DNA of 64,000 bases, taken from positions 4,588,001 to 4,652,000 of the forward strand of contig OY970265.1 of assembly GCA_963715675.1 (NCBI GenBank), given 5' to 3'. This DNA comes from DASVWZ01 sp963715675 (lineage in GTDB: Bacteria > Acidobacteriota > Terriglobia > Terriglobales > Acidobacteriaceae). The notes under the pieces were generated by a model, which was not told where the DNA came from, did not search any database, and was given only the letters and a program-made list of their open reading frames with translations. Position 1 is the stretch's first letter. Every line of letters starts with the position of its first letter. Shown piece by piece: positions 44,020 through 52,027 of the stretch. Made by a program: the position numbers and the translations under genes.

Positions 44020-45183
44020 ATGAAAAGAATCAGCAAGTTGGTTTGGATTCTTTGCGTGTGCTTCGTGTCCGTCACGTGGGGCCGACAGCCAGCGGGCAAG
44101 GGCCAAAACAACTGGAGCGAGTTCCACCGGACCAACATGATGCGCTGGAACCCGTGTGAGAAGGTGCTTAACATCAACAATGTTGGGAACCTCGGCTTGA
44201 AGTGGAGCGATCCTATCCCCCCTGCGGGGTCCTCGCCCACCGTCGCGAATGGCGTGGTTTATATCGGCTCGTGCTGCGATAGCTCAAACCACAAGGTCTA
44301 TGCGCTGAAGGCCAGCACCGGCGCGAGGATCTGGAGCCACAAGACCGGCCGTAACGTGGAGGCCTCGCCTGCCGTGGCGAACGGGGTGGTCTATGTCGGC
44401 TCCAACGACTACAAAGTTTACGCGCTGAGCGCCAGTACCGGCGCCAAGCTCTGGAGCTACACCACCGGCGGCTTTGTGAGGTCCTCGCCCGCCGTGGCGA
44501 ATGGGGTGGTGTACGTCGGCTCGCAGGATTACAACGTGTACGCCCTGAATGCCCGCACCGGCGCCCTGCTGTGGAGCTACACCACCGACGACGAAGTGGA
44601 TTCCTCGCCCGCCGTGACGAATGGGGTGGTGTACGTCGGCTCGGAAGACAATAACGTGTACGCGCTGGACGCCAGAACCGGCGCCCTGCTCTGGAGTTAC
44701 CCCGCGGGCGGAGATTCCTCGCCCGCCGTGGCGAACGGGGTGGTTTATTTCGGCTCGTGGGACGGCAACGTGTACGCACTGGAGGCCAGCACCGGCGCTT
44801 TGTTGTGGGGCTACGCCACCGACAGTTGGGTGGGTTCCTCGCCCGCCGTGGCCAATGGCGTGGTGTACGTCGGCTCGGTGGGCGACTCGGCGGGCGGAAC
44901 TCTGTACGCGCTGGACGCCAGCACCGGCGCCCTGTTGTGGAGCTATCTCACCGTCGGCAGTCTGAGCGACGCAGCGATCGCGAACGGGGTGGTTTATATC
45001 GGTGCGGAAAACAATTACCCTGATCGGACAGTGGAGTATGCGTTCGATGCCAGCACCGGCGCCAAGCTGTGGAGCACCAACAAGATCGGGTCCTCGCCCT
45101 CCGTGGCAAATGGAGTGGTTTATGTCGGCTCGGAAGCCTTCGGTCTGAAGAAGGGGGAAGTAACGTTCGTGCATCATCATTAG
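44020..45183 (+). CDS. Secreted eight-repeat PQQ-like beta-propeller (paralogue 6, frameshifted end)
   Basis: Encodes 387 residues from the ATG at 44020 (CAGGAGG upstream); the frame opens far earlier within paralogue 5 but that is a shadow. Signal peptide SKLVWILCVCFVSVTWGRQ, then NWSEFHRTNMMRWNPCEKVL and eight repeats, the first with the Cys pair GSCCDSSNHK. The last repeat is shortened (GSEAFGLKKG) and the normal GRK-stop is lost: GGTCGGAAGTAA in relatives reads GGGGGAAGTAA here, so the frame runs on for eight codons (EVTFVHHH) into what is 3' flank elsewhere. It follows paralogue 5 by 50 bases with no leader core. Confidence 0.88.
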   Translation: MKRISKLVWILCVCFVSVTWGRQPAGKGQNNWSEFHRTNMMRWNPCEKVLNINNVGNLGLKWSDPIPPAGSSPTVANGVVYIGSCCDSSNHKVYALKASTGARIWSHKTGRNVEASPAVANGVVYVGSNDYKVYALSASTGAKLWSYTTGGFVRSSPAVANGVVYVGSQDYNVYALNARTGALLWSYTTDDEVDSSPAVTNGVVYVGSEDNNVYALDARTGALLWSYPAGGDSSPAVANGVVYFGSWDGNVYALEASTGALLWGYATDSWVGSSPAVANGVVYVGSVGDSAGGTLYALDASTGALLWSYLTVGSLSDAAIANGVVYIGAENNYPDRTVEYAFDASTGAKLWSTNKIGSSPSVANGVVYVGSEAFGLKKGEVTFVHHH

Positions 45184-45184
45184 C

Positions 45185-45250
45185 GCCTCCCCGAAGAGAG
45201 TCCCCACCGGGACGCAACACCCCCTGAGGCGAATGGCCCGAATTCTCGGG
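45185..45250 (+). promoter_or_regulatory. Structured leader element, copy 3
   Basis: GCCTC (45185-45189) and GAGGC (45226-45230) enclose GTCCC-CACC-GGGAC (45200-45213); CCCGAATTCTCGGG (45237-45250) is the second hairpin. It begins directly after the shifted stop codon of paralogue 6. Confidence 0.65.
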
Positions 45251-45293
45251 AAATGCATTTTCATCAGACAAATTTATCCTTCAGGAGGCGGTC

Positions 45294-46463
45294 ATGAAAC
45301 GTATCAGTATCTTGGTTTGGATTCTTTGTGCGTGCTGCGTGTCCGTGGCATGGGGCCAGCAGCCAGCGGGCAAGTGCAGCAACAACTGGAGCGAATTCCT
45401 CCGCACCAACATGGAGCGCTGGAACCGGTGTGAAAAAGTGCTAAACGTCCACAATGTTGGGGGCCTCCAGCTGAAGTGGAGCTTCAACGCCAATGGCGAG
45501 GTCTGGGGCTCGCCCAGTGTGGTGAACGGCGTGGTTTTTACGGCATCGGGCAGCACTGGCAAGATCTACGCCTTGAAAGCGAGCACGGGCGCCGTGCTGT
45601 GGAGCTACCAGACCGGCAACAACGTCGACCGAATGCAATCCGCGGCCGCAATCTGGAAAGGGGTGGTTTACATCGGCGCGGACGACGGCAACGTGTACGC
45701 GCTGAAAGCCAGCACCGGCGCCAAGGTGTGGAGCTTCCCAGCCGGCGGCTCCGTAGCTTCCAAGCCCACAATTGTGGACGGTGTGGTTTATATCGGCGGG
45801 GGCGACAGCAACGTGTACGCGTTGAAAGCCAGCAACGGCGCCAAGCTGTGGAGTTACACCAGAGAGGCTGGCAGCGAGTCCGCGCCTGCGGTCGTAAATG
45901 GCGTAGTTTACATCGGCTCCGGCGACTCCGACGGCAACGTGTACGCGCTAAACGCCAAGACCGGCGCCAAACTGTGGAGCTTCCAAGCCGGCGACAGGGA
46001 TGTTGATTCACCCGCCGTGGCGAATGGGGTAGTTTATGCCGGCTCCGATTACGGCAACATTTATGCTCTGCGGGCCAGCACCGGCACCGTACTGTGGAGC
46101 TACCCTGCGGGCCAGCGCGTCTCCTCGCCCGCAGTCGCGAACGGCGTGGTTTACATCGGCTCGTGGAATGACGACAACGTGTACGCGTTGAACGCCAAGA
46201 CGGGCGCTAAGCTGTGGAGCTACCAAACCGGTGGCATGGTGGATTCCGCGCCTGCTATGGCGAATGGGGTGGTGTATGTCGGCTCATGGGACGGCAACGT
46301 GTACGCGCTGAACGCCAAGACGGGCGCCAAGCTGTGGAGCTACCAGACTGACTACTATGTAATAGGCTCGCCCACCGTAGCGAATGGGGTGCTTTATGTC
46401 GGCTCGGTCGGATACTACTCCGGCTACTTTTACGCCTTCGGCCTGAAGCAGGGTCGGCAGTAA
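45294..46463 (+). CDS. Secreted eight-repeat PQQ-like beta-propeller (paralogue 7)
   Basis: Encodes 389 residues. Signal peptide SILVWILCACCVSVAWGQQ, then NNWSEFLRTNMERWNRCEKV and eight repeats, more diverged than in the other copies (repeat 2 reads AAIWKGVVYIGADDGNVYAL). It ends YAFGLKQGRQ. AGGAGG lies seven bases before the ATG. It is the last member of the array; its 3' flank (GATCCAGGGGAACCCGTGGCGGCTT) resembles that after paralogue 3. Confidence 0.9.
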   Translation: MKRISILVWILCACCVSVAWGQQPAGKCSNNWSEFLRTNMERWNRCEKVLNVHNVGGLQLKWSFNANGEVWGSPSVVNGVVFTASGSTGKIYALKASTGAVLWSYQTGNNVDRMQSAAAIWKGVVYIGADDGNVYALKASTGAKVWSFPAGGSVASKPTIVDGVVYIGGGDSNVYALKASNGAKLWSYTREAGSESAPAVVNGVVYIGSGDSDGNVYALNAKTGAKLWSFQAGDRDVDSPAVANGVVYAGSDYGNIYALRASTGTVLWSYPAGQRVSSPAVANGVVYIGSWNDDNVYALNAKTGAKLWSYQTGGMVDSAPAMANGVVYVGSWDGNVYALNAKTGAKLWSYQTDYYVIGSPTVANGVLYVGSVGYYSGYFYAFGLKQGRQ

Positions 46464-46528
46464 CGTGATCCAGGGGAACCCGTGGCGGCTTGCAATCGCC
46501 CTCGGCCAGACAAAACTTGGGCGCAGCG

Positions 46529-48862
46529 TCAGGAGGGCAACTGCGCCAGCTGTTTTCGGGCATCGGCGGCATCACTGAAGTTGGAATTGATCTTCAGGGC
46601 GCGCTCCAACTGTTGCCGGGCGAGACCGGGCTGGGCGGTTCTTGCATAGGCCAGACCCAGGTGGTAGTGGGTCCGGGGGTCGTCGGGAGCACCATGTTTC
46701 TCCGCCAGCTTCAGGGCTTCGCGGAAAAAGTCGATCGCCGACTGATACGCCCCCTTCTGATAGTAGACCCAGCCCAGGGTGTCCGCGACGTTGGGAGAAT
46801 CGGGCATGCCCCGGCGGGCGTTTTGGGCGAGCGACAAGGCCACGTCAAAGTTGCCGCCGCTGGCGAGCATTACGTTGGCGAGGTGCTCGGAAGCCAGGGG
46901 ATCGGTTGGCTTGAGCGCTAGAGCATTCTGAAACGCGTCCTGTGCCTTGCTCCAGTCCTTCCTGGATTCGAGCAATTCCCCGAGCACGACGTAAAAGCTG
47001 GCCTGTCCGGGATGATCCTTGATCGCCTGCTGGTAGGTGGCGATCGCCTGATCGGTTTCTCCCTTGGCCGCCTGAACCACGCCCAGCTGAATCAAGGCGT
47101 CGGAATTGTTCTTGTCGAGTTCAAGTGCCTTACTGAAAGCTGCCTCGGCGCCATTCAGGTCTTTCTTGGTGCGGAACAACGCGGTGCCGAGCAGATCATA
47201 GAAGCCGCTGTTGGCGGGCGATTTGGCGATTTGCGTGTTCACGGCGGCGATGGCCTGATCCACTTGCTTCTGTACGGTGTATGTATTCACCAAGCCACGA
47301 AGAGCGTCGATCGAATTGGCGTCCCGGTCGAGCGCGTCCTGATAGGCCTTCTTCGCGTCGCCGTACTGCTTCTGAGCGAACTTCAGGTTTCCCAACTGCA
47401 CGTAGCCGATCTGACTCTGCGGGCCCACTTCAATGGCTTTGCGAACATCTGCCTCGGCCGCGGCAAATTGCTTGCGATTGATTTCAGAAACCGCGCGAAG
47501 TGCATAGCCATCCGGCAAACCAGGCCGCAGATGGATCATTTGCGTGGAGGTCTGTTCAAGGGTTGTCATGTCGCCCTTGCGCATTGACAGCAAAGCCAGG
47601 GCGCGCTGGGCATCGGCCAGGTCGGGACGCAAGCGTACCGCTTCCCTCCATTCGCTCTCGGTGCTGTCCAGCTTTCCTAACTCCTGGAATCCGACCCCCA
47701 GGTAGTAATGGGCCAGACCATTATTAGGATCGTTTTTTGTGACCGTTTGCAGTGTGCTGACGGCGCCGCCGGCATCTCCAGCCCGGATTTGCAGCTGCCC
47801 AAGATAGGTCAGAGCTTCGTTGTCGTTGGGATTCGCCTTCAGGATCTCCTCATCCAGCTTGCGCGCCTCCTGGACTCGATTCTTGAGAATGAGAAGCTCG
47901 ATGTAATTCTTCTTTACGTGGGGGTCTTTGGGGTGTTCCTGGTAGAGAGCACCATATTCGGCAGTTGCGTTGTCCAAGTCCCCGATCACGAAATAGAAGT
48001 CACCCAGCATGCGATAGCCAGCGGAGTTGTCGGGAAAATCACGCTTGGCCTGTTTGAGAAATTCCTCCGCTTCCGCCTTCTTGCCTTCTGCCATGTACAG
48101 GCGCGCCATGGCCGCTCGCGGGTCAGGATTTTTCGGGTCTGCTTGACTGGCATCCCGCAATTGCTGCTCCGCCTCGCCAAACCGGCCGCGCAACTGGTAA
48201 TAAGTTCCGAGCATCAGCCGTGGATCGATTGCCGCGGGATTCAGGGCGATCGCTTTCTTGAAATTCGCCTCGGCGGCATCGGATTGATTGTTTTTCAGCT
48301 GCATTAGCGCCAGGTTGAAATAGAAGTCCCATTCGCCGGGATCGAGGGCAATTGCTTTCTGGACCTCCTCGATTGCGGCCGGGAAGTTAGCCTGCGCGGC
48401 CAGGAGATTTGAGGCGACGAAATGAGTTTTGGCTTCTTTCGGCCACCTTTGGAGGAGCAAGTCGGTTTGTTCCTGCGCCTGCTGGAAGTTGCCGGTCGCG
48501 ATCAGCAGCTTGGCCATTTCCACGTGGGCCGGGTAATTGTCCGGTTGCAGCTCGACAGTACGCACGAGTTCCTGATACGCGCGCGGCCCCTGCTGAGTCT
48601 TGAGATAAGTTTGCGCGAGCGCGTAGTGAGCCTCCGCGTAACTCTGATCGATTTTGAGAGCATTGAGAAACTCGATCGCAGCTTCGTCGTACTTGCCCTT
48701 CTCAAAGTAGCGTTGGCCACTCTGAAAGTAATTCTGCTTGCGCACATTGGGATCACGAGAACACGCAGCAAAAAGAACCGCCATCGCAATCAAAGCCAAG
48801 GTAAGAGGAAGGAGAGCAGGAAGCTTCATTCGGGCACAGCGGCCCGCACGTGATTTGGCCAT
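46529..48862 (-). CDS. PrsT-like TPR-repeat lipoprotein
   Basis: Encodes 777 residues. A lipobox (LFAACSRDPN) follows the hydrophobic leader LLPLTLALIAMAVL, and the rest is at least fifteen TPR units (for example YAEAHYALAQTYLKTQQGP, DPRLMLGTYYQLRGRFGEA). It matches the PEP-CTERM-system TPR lipoprotein family (PrsT-like) encoded near exosortase and exopolysaccharide loci. It probably works in the periplasm as a scaffold for export of polymer or sorted proteins. Two ATGs (48862, 48829) are possible starts. It is convergent with propeller 7 and divergent from the VPEGG protein. Confidence 0.82.
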   Translation of the reverse strand: MAKSRAGRCARMKLPALLPLTLALIAMAVLFAACSRDPNVRKQNYFQSGQRYFEKGKYDEAAIEFLNALKIDQSYAEAHYALAQTYLKTQQGPRAYQELVRTVELQPDNYPAHVEMAKLLIATGNFQQAQEQTDLLLQRWPKEAKTHFVASNLLAAQANFPAAIEEVQKAIALDPGEWDFYFNLALMQLKNNQSDAAEANFKKAIALNPAAIDPRLMLGTYYQLRGRFGEAEQQLRDASQADPKNPDPRAAMARLYMAEGKKAEAEEFLKQAKRDFPDNSAGYRMLGDFYFVIGDLDNATAEYGALYQEHPKDPHVKKNYIELLILKNRVQEARKLDEEILKANPNDNEALTYLGQLQIRAGDAGGAVSTLQTVTKNDPNNGLAHYYLGVGFQELGKLDSTESEWREAVRLRPDLADAQRALALLSMRKGDMTTLEQTSTQMIHLRPGLPDGYALRAVSEINRKQFAAAEADVRKAIEVGPQSQIGYVQLGNLKFAQKQYGDAKKAYQDALDRDANSIDALRGLVNTYTVQKQVDQAIAAVNTQIAKSPANSGFYDLLGTALFRTKKDLNGAEAAFSKALELDKNNSDALIQLGVVQAAKGETDQAIATYQQAIKDHPGQASFYVVLGELLESRKDWSKAQDAFQNALALKPTDPLASEHLANVMLASGGNFDVALSLAQNARRGMPDSPNVADTLGWVYYQKGAYQSAIDFFREALKLAEKHGAPDDPRTHYHLGLAYARTAQPGLARQQLERALKINSNFSDAADARKQLAQLPS

Positions 48863-49215
48863 GATGTCCTAAAAGTACAGGAATCGGGGGACGAAAGAAA
48901 GTCACCCCGCGAGCTCTTTCCCGACACTGAAACCCGCTCCGTTCGCGTGCTCACCACTCACAGTTCCGTTGCCGGGCACATAATTTGTTAGCCTGACCGC
49001 CCGCCACCGGAATGCGCGGATAACCTCTATCCCATTGATATCAGGCGACTTGCCTCAGGTTGCAAGGGCTTGCAACTGGTCGCAGAAATTATCAGTCTTG
49101 ACAGCGCCCCAGTTCGCGGTCAAAGTAGCGATGATCGACAAGGCGCGAAGCCTGCGTGGGCTCGTGTCGGCGAAACTCCCCTTTGTGTGACGACAGTAGA
49201 AAGAAGAGAGCAATC
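48863..49215. other. Divergent spacer with an 8+8 palindrome
   Basis: This 353-bp spacer separates the TPR lipoprotein and the VPEGG protein. GTTGCAAGGGCTTGCAAC at 49059-49076 is a perfect inverted repeat with a 2-bp centre, a candidate operator. TTGACA at about 49097-49102 could be a -35 box for the plus-strand gene, with a weak CAAAGT 17 bases on. Confidence 0.45.
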
Positions 49216-50046
49216 ATGAAGACCGCAATCCGGAGTTTCTGGTGGCTGGCCGTCGTGGCGATGATGGGCCTGGCACCTTGCAGTTTCGCTCAAGACCAAG
49301 ACGGCATCCAGGTCGACCTGACGGGTACGGGCATCGGCTATGTGTATGACAGCGTCTACGTCAGCCCCTACACTGCCACCGTCAATGGTGCCCCAAATAC
49401 CCAAGTCATATGCGATGACTTTTCGGATGAGTCATACCTTGGCCAACCGTGGAGCGCCAACACCACGATGCTATCGGGCTTGAGCTCAGACTCAGAGCTC
49501 GGACGCACAATGTGGGGTTCTTATTATTTGAGCAAGGGCGTGGCGGATACGACCATTGTTGGCTGGTATGAGCAAGCAGCATCGCTCTCTCTGGGGCTTC
49601 TCCAGCAGACGCAGGGTTCGGCCAGCCAGGCGTACTACTCCTACGCGATCTGGGCAGTATTTGATCCCGGGGATGTTTTGAAGTGGCTGCAGACCCATGG
49701 CGCGGGCGGTGGTGCAGATGTGGCCGCTTGCAATGCCATCTTTGGGAGCGGGAACAATTGCGGCAGCACTACGGTGACCAATGGTCTGTTGTCCCTTAGC
49801 TACAACAAGAATCTGAGCGCCTATGCCAATTTCCTGATCATCAGTCCGCTAGGTGCGAATGGCCTAGTGTGCACGCCCGGCATGGGCGGCGGAACGGGAA
49901 GCAATTCCTGCCCCGCACAGGAATTTTTCCAACTCGTGCCGGAAGGCGGCACGGCATTGATGTATCTAATGCTGGCCGGAGTCTCGTGCTTTGGAGCCAT
50001 GTTCTTCCGCTCTCGAAGCCAACGCGTAAACCCCAGAACGGCTTGA
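49216..50046 (+). CDS. Secreted protein with VPEGG-type C-terminal sorting signal
   Basis: Encodes 276 residues from the ATG at 49216 (AAGAAGAGAG upstream). Signal peptide SFWWLAVVAMMGLAPCSFA. The body contains VICDDFSDE and ends with the tripartite signal VPEGGTALMYLMLAGVSC, a membrane helix, and the basic FFRSRSQRVNPR. This is a PEP-CTERM-like sorting signal, in which an exosortase recognises a VPEP-type motif. The body matches no function I recognise. A proper exosortase gene is not in the window. Next to EPS genes this fits the PEP-CTERM/EPS association. Confidence 0.82.
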   Translation: MKTAIRSFWWLAVVAMMGLAPCSFAQDQDGIQVDLTGTGIGYVYDSVYVSPYTATVNGAPNTQVICDDFSDESYLGQPWSANTTMLSGLSSDSELGRTMWGSYYLSKGVADTTIVGWYEQAASLSLGLLQQTQGSASQAYYSYAIWAVFDPGDVLKWLQTHGAGGGADVAACNAIFGSGNNCGSTTVTNGLLSLSYNKNLSAYANFLIISPLGANGLVCTPGMGGGTGSNSCPAQEFFQLVPEGGTALMYLMLAGVSCFGAMFFRSRSQRVNPRTA

Positions 50047-50062
50047 TGTGCCTCCTTGGTGA

Positions 50063-50096
50063 TCCGGACTTGGCGAGAAACAGCGCCAAGTCCGGA
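50063..50096. repeat. REP-like hairpin, copy 2
   Basis: TCCGGACTTGGCG (50063-50075) pairs perfectly with CGCCAAGTCCGGA (50084-50096). It begins 16 bases after the VPEGG gene. Downstream, a separate inverted pair GTTCCCAA/TTGGGAAC occurs at 50187-50194 and 50216-50223; the rest of the gap to 50393 shows no gene. Confidence 0.7.
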
Positions 50097-50393
50097 CACT
50101 CACCGCAAGACCCCTCTTTTCGACCAGCCTGAGTCCACATAAGCCAAGATAACTGTCATTCGTTTCTAGACTTCAGGCATAGCCAGGTTCCCAACACAAA
50201 TTTCCTTGAACGCATTTGGGAACAGGGACTTTACTTAATCCGACGAATTCTCGAATTTAGGCCAACTTGCATCACGGGTCCGGGCAGCATGCAGGAATTC
50301 GGCAGTTTTTGCGATTGTGCAGAGGTGCGATGCGTGGCCAACTTCAACGAAAAGGCGTCGACCCCGAACCTCGAACTCCGGCGACACACCGCC

Positions 50394-50789
50394 TCAAGGC
50401 ATTGTGACCTGAGATTCGTTCGAGTAGACGCTTTCCTCTCCCAACGAATTCACCGCCGTCGTCACGTAATAATAGGTGCGACCGGAGATGCACCGGGAGT
50501 CCGTGTAGATCGTCTGGGGATCCAACCGGTGGTTGATCTTGCGATAGGGCCCGCCGGAGTTTCTGCCACGATAGACGTTGTAGCCGACCACATCCTCGGA
50601 GTTGCTGGCTTGCCAAGTGAGTTCGACCCAGGGCGGGGTTGGCGGAGCGCTCGCAGTGATCAACTGTCCGCCGGCTGCCTTCCCGGAGGGACTAGCGATC
50701 ACTGCTTGGCAATTCGCCCTGGGCGCGAGCAAGGCTAAGGGCGCAAATAGAGACACGAGAAGCCAATATGCGATTCGGGGGAGGCGCAT
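50394..50789 (-). CDS. Secreted fibronectin type III protein
   Basis: Encodes 131 residues. Signal peptide IAYWLLVSLFAPLALLAPRA, then one Fn3 domain (VELTWQASNSEDVVGYNVYR, and GRTYYYVTTAVNSLGEES). The domain closely resembles the C-terminal Fn3 of the downstream choice-of-anchor-D protein (LSWTASNSQDVTGYNVYRG), so the two are probably related by partial duplication. Surface or matrix binding is likely. It lies 81 bp downstream of the next gene, in the same direction. Confidence 0.82.
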   Translation of the reverse strand: MRLPRIAYWLLVSLFAPLALLAPRANCQAVIASPSGKAAGGQLITASAPPTPPWVELTWQASNSEDVVGYNVYRGRNSGGPYRKINHRLDPQTIYTDSRCISGRTYYYVTTAVNSLGEESVYSNESQVTMP

Positions 50790-50870
50790 AACAGTTCACT
50801 TTGACCACTCACAGAGCTCGAGAGAAGGTGCCACTAGTACATCAACGCACTCGAAGAGGCAACTCCCACC

Positions 50871-51923
50871 TCATGGCGATGGAATCACCGCCTTCGCCTG
50901 ATTCGAATAGCCGCTTTCCTGGTCGCTGGAGTTCATTGCCGTGGTCACGTAGTAGTAGGTGTCGCCTGGCACAACCGAGTCATCGGTGTACACGGTGCTC
51001 GAATCCAGCGAGGAGTTGATCTTGCTGTAAGGACCACCGGAGACCGTGCCGCGGTAAACGTTGTAGCCGGTCACATCTTGCGAGTTGCTGGCGGTCCACG
51101 AGAGGTCGACAATATGAGCCCCTGCGGTTACACCGGTACCAGTCAGAGACTGTACGGTCGGCGAATTGGACGCATCGCTCACAAACGAAGCAGTCGCAGA
51201 AGCAACTCCTGTCGCCTGGGGTGTAAACGTGACTGTAAACTGCGCATGCTGGCCCGCCGGAATGGTCACGGGGAAAGTTAATCCACCGACCGTAAAATCG
51301 CTGCTGCTGACGTTCACCGAATTCACCGTAACGCTCGCGCCCGAGGCCGAAAGCGTTCCGTTCAGAACCCCGTTCGAACCTACGACCACGTTACCGAAAT
51401 CGAGGCTGGTGGGAGAAACCGACAATTGTCCTGTAGGCGCAGTTGTTCCCTTGCCGGTGAGCGGGACGGTAAGCGAGGGGTTGGATCCGTCCGATGTGAG
51501 GGAAATGGTTCCGTTGTCGGTACCAGAGCCCGGCGGCGTGAAGATCACACTAAAGGTGTAGATTTGTCCAGGCGTAAGCGTAATCGGCGGAGTCAAGCCA
51601 CTGATGCTGAAGCCGGTTCCGCTGACGCTGGCTTGAGAAATCGTCAGGTTCGAGCTGCCGGTGTTCTTCAGGTTTTCCCATTGAGATTGAGGGCTGCCCA
51701 CCTGCACGTTGCCAAAGTTGAAGCTCGCCGGAGTCGGGGTAAGAACGCCAGACGGGTCGCCGCTTCCGGTCTTAGCGGAATTCGCGCTGCTGATGCCCTG
51801 GCACCCTGCCAGGAATACCAGAGCCAGCACTACCAAGACCAGGCCCCACTGCCCGCTATGAAGCTCTGACGAGCAATGCCCTGTCTTCCTGCGCCTGCAT
51901 GTGGATAGTCGGGTACGAACCAA
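50871..51923 (-). CDS. Lipoprotein with choice-of-anchor-D domains and Fn3 domain
   Basis: Encodes 350 residues. Lipobox FLAGCQGISS after hydrophobic GLVLVVLALV. Two choice-of-anchor-D (HYDIN/ASPM-like) domains follow: TPASFNFGNVQVGSPQSQ at about 62 and VSPTSLDFGNVVVGSNGV at about 168, each with a GTGxxxxG-type end. One Fn3 domain at about 262-350 (DLSWTASNSQDVTGYNVYRG). Surface display on the outer membrane is expected. It is in the same direction as the short Fn3 gene and probably co-transcribed. Confidence 0.85.
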   Translation of the reverse strand: MVRTRLSTCRRRKTGHCSSELHSGQWGLVLVVLALVFLAGCQGISSANSAKTGSGDPSGVLTPTPASFNFGNVQVGSPQSQWENLKNTGSSNLTISQASVSGTGFSISGLTPPITLTPGQIYTFSVIFTPPGSGTDNGTISLTSDGSNPSLTVPLTGKGTTAPTGQLSVSPTSLDFGNVVVGSNGVLNGTLSASGASVTVNSVNVSSSDFTVGGLTFPVTIPAGQHAQFTVTFTPQATGVASATASFVSDASNSPTVQSLTGTGVTAGAHIVDLSWTASNSQDVTGYNVYRGTVSGGPYSKINSSLDSSTVYTDDSVVPGDTYYYVTTAMNSSDQESGYSNQAKAVIPSP

Positions 51924-52027
51924 GGCAGCAATCCTCCGCAGCCCGGAATGGCTGCTGGAGGACAGTGTGGGCCCTGGCCGCCCCGGCGGCTAGGTCGCAA
52001 ACGTACATGGCAGAATTGGAAAAAGGC

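Noticed and set aside
29025..46463. PQQ-dependent alcohol/glucose dehydrogenases
   Set aside because: Only propeller repeats are present; PQQ-ligand residues, tryptophan-docking context, and cytochrome domains of dehydrogenases are not visible.
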